Positions 14,940 through 18,871 of a DNA stretch of 18,871 nt are shown here, in pieces. The translations under genes were made by a program, and so were the position numbers. The stretch is from an uncultured Bacteroidales bacterium (GTDB lineage: Bacteria; Bacteroidota; Bacteroidia; Bacteroidales; P3). The notes under the pieces are model-generated. The model was not told the origin of the DNA and ran no database searches. It saw nothing but the letters and a program-made list of their open reading frames with translations. Every line of letters starts with the position of its first letter. The first letter of the stretch is position 1. The stretch is taken from positions 1 to 18,871 of the forward strand of contig CAMWIS010000014.1 of assembly GCA_947174375.1 (NCBI GenBank), read 5' to 3'.

Positions 14940-16620
14940 ACTGTAAAGCCGCTTTCAGCGCGTCGATACGTGCATTCAGCGCGGCTTCCTGCTCGGCCAA
15001 CGGACAGCCTTCCCGCCACGGTGCCTTTACCTCGAAATAGAATTTGATTTTGGGTTCGGTACCCGACGGGCGTACCGTCACCTTGCCGCCCTGTTCGGTA
15101 AAGAACTGCAAGACATCGGCCGGCGGCAGGCCTTGGAAGCCCTTGGCATAGTCGCGCACCTCGCAGACGGTCTCCGCGCCGATGCACGCGGGCGGGTTTT
15201 CGCGGAAGCCGGCCATCATGCGCTGGATTTCCTCGCTGCCGGAACGGCCTTTCTTGGTGAGCGACACCAAGGCCTGCACATACAGCCCGTAGCGGCGGTA
15301 CGTGTCTTCCAACAGCTGCATCACGCTCTTGCCGTCCGCCACGGCCGCGGCCACCATCTCGGCGATGACGCAGGCCGTCATGACGGCATCCTTGTCGCGC
15401 ACGAAGTCAGCCGCCAAGTAGCCGTAACTTTCCTCGCCGCCGCCCACGAAGAAGGCCTTGCCTTCCTGCCCGGCCAGCACCTCGGCGATATATTTGAAGC
15501 CCGTCAGCACATCGTAGCAACGCGCCCCCTGCGCCTCGGCCATATCCTTGAGCATCTCGGTCGTCACAATCGTCTTGACCACATAGCGGTTCGGCTTGGC
15601 CGCCGAACGGCGCAACAGGTAGTCGGTCACCAAAGCCGCCGTCTGGTTGCCGTTCAACAGGCGGTAGCCGCCCTGCCCGTCCGGCACGCCAATCCCGATA
15701 CGGTCGGCGTCCGGGTCGGTCGCCATCACGATATCGGCTTTCAACGTGGCGGCCAACGCCATGCCGGCCGACATCGCGGGCTTTTCCTCCGGATTGGGCG
15801 AAGCCGCATACGGGAAATCCCCGTCCGGCCACATCTGCTCCGGCACAGCGCAGACCTGTTCGAAGCCCCACGCCCGCAACGCCTTGGGCACCATCGTCAT
15901 ACCGGTGCCGTGTAAAGGCGTATATACAATCTTGACGTTCCGCCGTGCCTGCGCCGACACTTCCGGCGAGCGCAAGGCTTCCAACGCCTGCATATAGGCT
16001 TCCTCTATCTCGGCATCCACGTAGTGGATCAGGCCGGCGCCGCCCTCGCGCTTGACGAGGTCGTAGGACGTAATCTTGCGCACCTCCTCGATAACCGCCT
16101 TGTCGTGCGGGCTCACGAGCTGGCCGCCGTCCGCGCCGTAGGCCTTGTAGCCGTTATATTCCTTGGGGTTGTGCGAAGCCGTGACCATGACCCCGCCGCA
16201 GCAATGCTTGTAGCGCACCGCGAACGAGAGCAAGGGCGTGGGCCGCATCCCCGTAAAGATATACACCTCGAAACCGTTGGCCGCGAAAATCTTGGCCGTC
16301 TCCAACGCGAACTGCGCACTGCCGTGCCGCACGTCGTAAGCCACCGCCACACGCTTTTCCCAGCCTTCCTTGCCGCAGGCCGCCGACAGATAGTTGGCGA
16401 AGCCCTGCGTGGCCATGCCCACCGTATAGCTGTTCATCCGGTTCGTGCCCACGCCCAAAATGCCGCGCAGGCCGCCCGTGCCGAACTCCAGATCCTTGTA
16501 AAAGGCCTCGGTCAACTCGTCTTCCTTAGCCATCAGGTCCGCCACCGCCTTGCGCGTGGCTTCGTCATACGGGGCTTGCATCCAAGCTTCCGCCTTCTTT
16601 TTGATTTCGGGTGCTATCAT
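14935..16620 (-). CDS. Phosphohexomutase (phosphoglucomutase/phosphomannomutase, PGM2-like)
   Basis: This is a 561-aa alpha-D-phosphohexomutase that moves phosphate between C6 and C1 of a hexose. All four active-site loops are present: the phosphoserine loop TASHNP with Ser149; the metal-binding loop DPDADR (302-307); the sugar-binding loop GEESYG (395-400); and the phosphate-binding loop RPSGTEPK (517-524). Its length and the N-terminal RDLEFGTGGLRG motif match the phospho-sugar mutase type common in Bacteroidales. Placed third behind gmd and fcl, it is likely to supply mannose-1-phosphate for GDP-mannose, but glucose phosphates are possible substrates too. Unusually for this window, it has a perfect Shine-Dalgarno sequence at 16625-16631. 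It ends 2 nt from the convergent glycosyltransferase gene, so any terminator must lie inside that gene. Confidence 0.94.
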   Translation of the reverse strand: MIAPEIKKKAEAWMQAPYDEATRKAVADLMAKEDELTEAFYKDLEFGTGGLRGILGVGTNRMNSYTVGMATQGFANYLSAACGKEGWEKRVAVAYDVRHGSAQFALETAKIFAANGFEVYIFTGMRPTPLLSFAVRYKHCCGGVMVTASHNPKEYNGYKAYGADGGQLVSPHDKAVIEEVRKITSYDLVKREGGAGLIHYVDAEIEEAYMQALEALRSPEVSAQARRNVKIVYTPLHGTGMTMVPKALRAWGFEQVCAVPEQMWPDGDFPYAASPNPEEKPAMSAGMALAATLKADIVMATDPDADRIGIGVPDGQGGYRLLNGNQTAALVTDYLLRRSAAKPNRYVVKTIVTTEMLKDMAEAQGARCYDVLTGFKYIAEVLAGQEGKAFFVGGGEESYGYLAADFVRDKDAVMTACVIAEMVAAAVADGKSVMQLLEDTYRRYGLYVQALVSLTKKGRSGSEEIQRMMAGFRENPPACIGAETVCEVRDYAKGFQGLPPADVLQFFTEQGGKVTVRPSGTEPKIKFYFEVKAPWREGCPLAEQEAALNARIDALKAALQL

Positions 16621-16624
16621 AAGT

Positions 16625-16631
16625 CCTCCTT
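16625..16631 (-). promoter_or_regulatory. Strong Shine-Dalgarno sequence of the mutase gene
   Basis: On the minus strand AAGGAGG sits 4 nt before the ATG at 16620 and shares its first two bases with the TAA stop of fcl. Other genes here mostly lack such a site, as is usual in Bacteroidetes. Confidence 0.8.
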
Positions 16632-17700
16632 ATTTTATATACCACGCGTACAGTCGCGCGATACCTTCTTCCAATCGTACCTTAGGCCGCCAGCCCAAAT
16701 CCGACAGCTTAGAGATGTCCAACAGCTTGCGCGGCGTGCCGTCGGGCTTGGACGCGTCATAGACCAACGCCCCTTCGTAGCCCACGGCCCGTTTCACATA
16801 ACCGGCCGTCTGCGCGATGCTCGCCTCCTCGCCGCTGCCCACGTTGATATGCGTGTTGCGGATTTGCGTTTCGCCCGGCTTGACCAGGTCTTTGAACGAG
16901 ATATGCTCCATGACATAGACGCACGCCTCGGCCATGTCTTCGCTCCACAGGAACTCCCGCAGCGGCTTGCCCGTGCCCCACAGTGTGACGGCCTTGTCCG
17001 TAATGCCGTACTTGTTCAGGATTTGCCGGATGGCCGAAAGGTCGGCCCCGCCGTCCACCCCCTCCACGGGCCGCGCCGCCAGGTCGCGCCGCAGCGCCGC
17101 CTCGTCGCCGTCCATCAGGCATTTGCCCAAGTGAATCTTGCGGATCATGGCCGGCAGCACGTGCGAGGTCTCCAAGTTGAAATTGTCGTTGGGGCCGTAG
17201 AGGTTCGTCGGCATCACCGACAGGAAGTCCGTGCCGTATTGCAGGTTGTAGCTCTCGCACATCTTCAACCCCGCTATTTTGGAGAGCGCATAGGGTTCGT
17301 TCGTGTATTCGAGTTCGGACGTAAGCAGACAGTCTTCCGGCATGGGCTGCGGCGCCAGGCGCGGATAGATGCAGGAACTGCCGAGGAACAGCAGTTTCTT
17401 GACGCCGTGCGCATACGACTGATGGATCGTGTTGCAGGAAATCATCAGGTTCTCGTAGATAAACTGCGCCCGGTACGTGTTGTTGGCCTGTATGCCGCCC
17501 ACCTTGGCCGAGGCCACGACCACATAGTCGGGACGCTCCGCCTCAAAAAAACGTGCCGTGGCCGCCGTATCCGTCAGGTCGAGTTCGCCATGCGTGCGGC
17601 CCACGAGGTTGCGGTAGCCTTTGGCCTCCAACGTCTTCCAGATGGCCGAGCCGACCAAGCCGCGGTGCCCCGCCACATATATCTTGCTGTCCTTTTCCAT
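16630..17700 (-). CDS. fcl: GDP-L-fucose synthase
   Basis: This is a 356-aa short-chain dehydrogenase/reductase family enzyme that epimerises and reduces GDP-4-keto-6-deoxy-D-mannose to GDP-L-fucose with NADPH, the last step of the de novo pathway. The Rossmann loop is GHRGLVG (11-17). The catalytic Ser lies in GSSCIYP (107-113), and the Tyr-xxx-Lys pair is Y137 and K141 in YALSK. Other family markers are VGGIQANN, the stretch NLYGPNDNF and the WGTGKPLREF segment. It is about 35 residues longer than the E. coli enzyme, because of an insert around residues 195-235, as in the long Bacteroidales form. Its ATG directly abuts the gmd stop codon with no spacer, so translation is probably coupled. 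It acts in the cytosol and feeds fucosylated capsule or glycoprotein synthesis. Confidence 0.95.
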   Translation of the reverse strand: MEKDSKIYVAGHRGLVGSAIWKTLEAKGYRNLVGRTHGELDLTDTAATARFFEAERPDYVVVASAKVGGIQANNTYRAQFIYENLMISCNTIHQSYAHGVKKLLFLGSSCIYPRLAPQPMPEDCLLTSELEYTNEPYALSKIAGLKMCESYNLQYGTDFLSVMPTNLYGPNDNFNLETSHVLPAMIRKIHLGKCLMDGDEAALRRDLAARPVEGVDGGADLSAIRQILNKYGITDKAVTLWGTGKPLREFLWSEDMAEACVYVMEHISFKDLVKPGETQIRNTHINVGSGEEASIAQTAGYVKRAVGYEGALVYDASKPDGTPRKLLDISKLSDLGWRPKVRLEEGIARLYAWYIK

Positions 17701-18864
17701 CTATTCAAAGTAATTCATGATGCGGTAACCGCCCTGCCGCAGGTATTCCTCGCGCCGCATGAGCTTGAGGTCGCTGTCGGTCATCTCGCTCACCAAGGCC
17801 GGCAGGTCGTATTCGGGCTGCCAGCCGAGCTTTTGCTTCGCCTTGCTTGCGTCGCCGAGCAGGAGTTCCACTTCGGTGGGACGGAAATACTGCGGATCGA
17901 CGGCCACCACCGCCTCTCCGATACGCTTGGCGAAGGCCGCATAATGTTCCGCGCCTACCTTCGCTTCGAACACGGCCTTATCCACGGCCGTCACAAAGCC
18001 TTGTTCCCGCAACCCCTCGCCCTTGAATTCAATGGTGACGCCGATATGCGCCAGGGCCATGCGCACGAAATCGCGGATGGAGGTGGTCGTGCCCGTGGCA
18101 ATCACATAGTCGTCGGGGCGTTCCTGCTGCAAGATGAGCCACATCGCACGCACGTAGTCTTTGGCGTGCCCCCAGTCGCGCTTGGACGACAGGTTGCCGA
18201 GGTATAGCTTGTCTTGCAGGCCCAAGGCCATCTTGGCCACGGCCCGCGTGATCTTGCGCGTGACGAAGGTCTCGCCCCGCACCGGCGACTCGTGGTTGAA
18301 CAGGATGCCGTTGCTGGCGTGCATCCCGTAAGCCTCGCGGTAGTTGACCGTAATCCAGTAGGCGTAGAGTTTGGCCGCCGCATAGGGGCTGCGCGGATAA
18401 AAGGGCGTGTTTTCCGTTTGGGGCGTCTCGCGCACGAGCCCGTAGAGTTCGGACGTGGAAGCCTGATAGAGCCGCGTCTTGTCCGTCAAGCCGAGCAGGC
18501 GCACGGCCTCCAACAGACGGAGCGTGCCGACGCCGTCGGCGTTGGCCACGTATTCAGGCGTGTCGAAGCTGACCTTGACATGGCTCATCGCCGCCAGGTT
18601 GTAGATTTCGGTGGGCTGCACCTTTTGGATGATATCCGTCAGGTTGAGGCTGTCGGTCATGTCACCGTAATGCAGGATGAACCGCCGCCCCCGCTGTTGC
18701 GGGTCTTCGTACAGATGGTCGATGCGGTCGGTGTTGAACAGCGATACGCGCCGTTTGACGCCATGCACCTCATAGCCCTTCTTCAACAGAAATTCACTCA
18801 AATACGCGCCGTCCTGCCCGGTCACCCCGGTTATCAGCGCCACTTTCCTCGTTTGCTCCGCCAT
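17701..18864 (-). CDS. gmd: GDP-mannose 4,6-dehydratase
   Basis: This is a 387-aa cytosolic enzyme that converts GDP-D-mannose to GDP-4-keto-6-deoxy-D-mannose using bound NADP, the first committed step of GDP-L-fucose synthesis. The cofactor loop TGVTGQDG (12-19) opens the Rossmann fold. Catalytic residues are visible as T137 and E139 in STSELYG and Y161 and K165 in SPYAAAK. Downstream, NHESPVRGETFVTRKIT and SSKRDWGHAKDYV are hallmark Gmd segments. The length matches the family (E. coli 373 aa). The ATG at 18864 lies 7 nt from the window end and gives a normal N-terminus (MAEQTRKVALITGVTG), so the gene looks complete. Its promoter, or an upstream operon member, is outside the window. It is the first gene seen here of the gmd-fcl-mutase operon. 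Confidence 0.97.
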   Translation of the reverse strand: MAEQTRKVALITGVTGQDGAYLSEFLLKKGYEVHGVKRRVSLFNTDRIDHLYEDPQQRGRRFILHYGDMTDSLNLTDIIQKVQPTEIYNLAAMSHVKVSFDTPEYVANADGVGTLRLLEAVRLLGLTDKTRLYQASTSELYGLVRETPQTENTPFYPRSPYAAAKLYAYWITVNYREAYGMHASNGILFNHESPVRGETFVTRKITRAVAKMALGLQDKLYLGNLSSKRDWGHAKDYVRAMWLILQQERPDDYVIATGTTTSIRDFVRMALAHIGVTIEFKGEGLREQGFVTAVDKAVFEAKVGAEHYAAFAKRIGEAVVAVDPQYFRPTEVELLLGDASKAKQKLGWQPEYDLPALVSEMTDSDLKLMRREEYLRQGGYRIMNYFE

Positions 18865-18871
18865 AACGTTC

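Noticed and set aside
14942..14993. Possible terminator formed by AAGCCGC and GCGGCTT inside the mutase gene
   Set aside because: The 7-nt arms are about 28 nt apart and no T run follows. They encode similar Ala/Leu-rich stretches at the mutase C-terminus, so the pairing is probably incidental.
16024..18207. 727-codon open frame on the plus strand across the mutase, fcl and gmd genes
   Set aside because: It runs antisense to three well-identified enzymes and is rich in Arg, His and Val without domain features, as expected for a shadow of GC-rich coding sequence.
1..18871. CRISPR arrays, insertion sequences, phage genes, tRNA or rRNA genes
   Set aside because: I saw no regularly spaced repeats, transposase or integrase motifs, terminal inverted repeats, or cloverleaf-like sequences. 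Nearly all of the window is occupied by identified genes.

Overview
The window looks like chromosomal DNA from a fairly GC-rich member of the Bacteroidetes, most likely the order Bacteroidales. Three things support this. Six putative promoters carry the phylum's TAnnTTTG -7 element. Most genes lack a clear Shine-Dalgarno sequence. Several proteins match typical Bacteroidales types: the PepSY-like secreted protein, the PiT-PhoU-like phosphate transporter, the long form of GDP-fucose synthase, and a conserved secreted protein of unknown function. The high GC would suit an Alistipes/Rikenellaceae-like lineage, but that is a guess.

Layout, left to right. (1) 1-52: the last 16 codons of a rubredoxin-type protein, including the second Cys-Pro-x-Cys-Gly knuckle. 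(2) 85-1206: a secreted or lipid-anchored protein of unknown function, with a promoter so close to its start that the mRNA may be nearly leaderless. (3) 1409-4012: clpB, with a leader of about 130 nt and a strong intrinsic terminator. (4) 4128-7170: an MsbA-like ABC exporter that probably starts at TTG, followed 10 nt later by an M20 amidohydrolase. (5) 7264-8321, minus strand: a DUF308/HdeD-like membrane protein and a PepSY-like periplasmic protein, ending in an intrinsic terminator. They diverge from (6) 8418-9377, an EamA-family transporter; the two promoters overlap. (7) 9444-14932: a five-gene, tightly spaced operon behind the best promoter of the window: MlaE-type permease, MlaF-type ATPase, CvpA-family membrane protein, PiT phosphate transporter with a PhoU-like tail, and a GT4-type glycosyltransferase. 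Two of its junctions are ATGA overlaps. (8) 14935-18864, minus strand: gmd, fcl and a phosphohexomutase. This is a GDP-mannose to GDP-L-fucose operon running tail-to-tail into the glycosyltransferase with only 2 nt between the stop codons.

Taken together the region is largely about the cell envelope: lipid transport (mlaEF, MsbA-like), phosphate uptake, sugar-nucleotide supply (gmd, fcl, mutase) and glycan assembly (glycosyltransferase), plus the ClpB disaggregase. I see no mobile element, CRISPR array, defence system, tRNA or rRNA. No gene-free stretch exceeds about 200 bases. I found no convincing undescribed multi-gene system. The most unusual arrangement is the mlaE-mlaF-cvpA-PiT-glycosyltransferase operon, which has no MCE (MlaD) gene.
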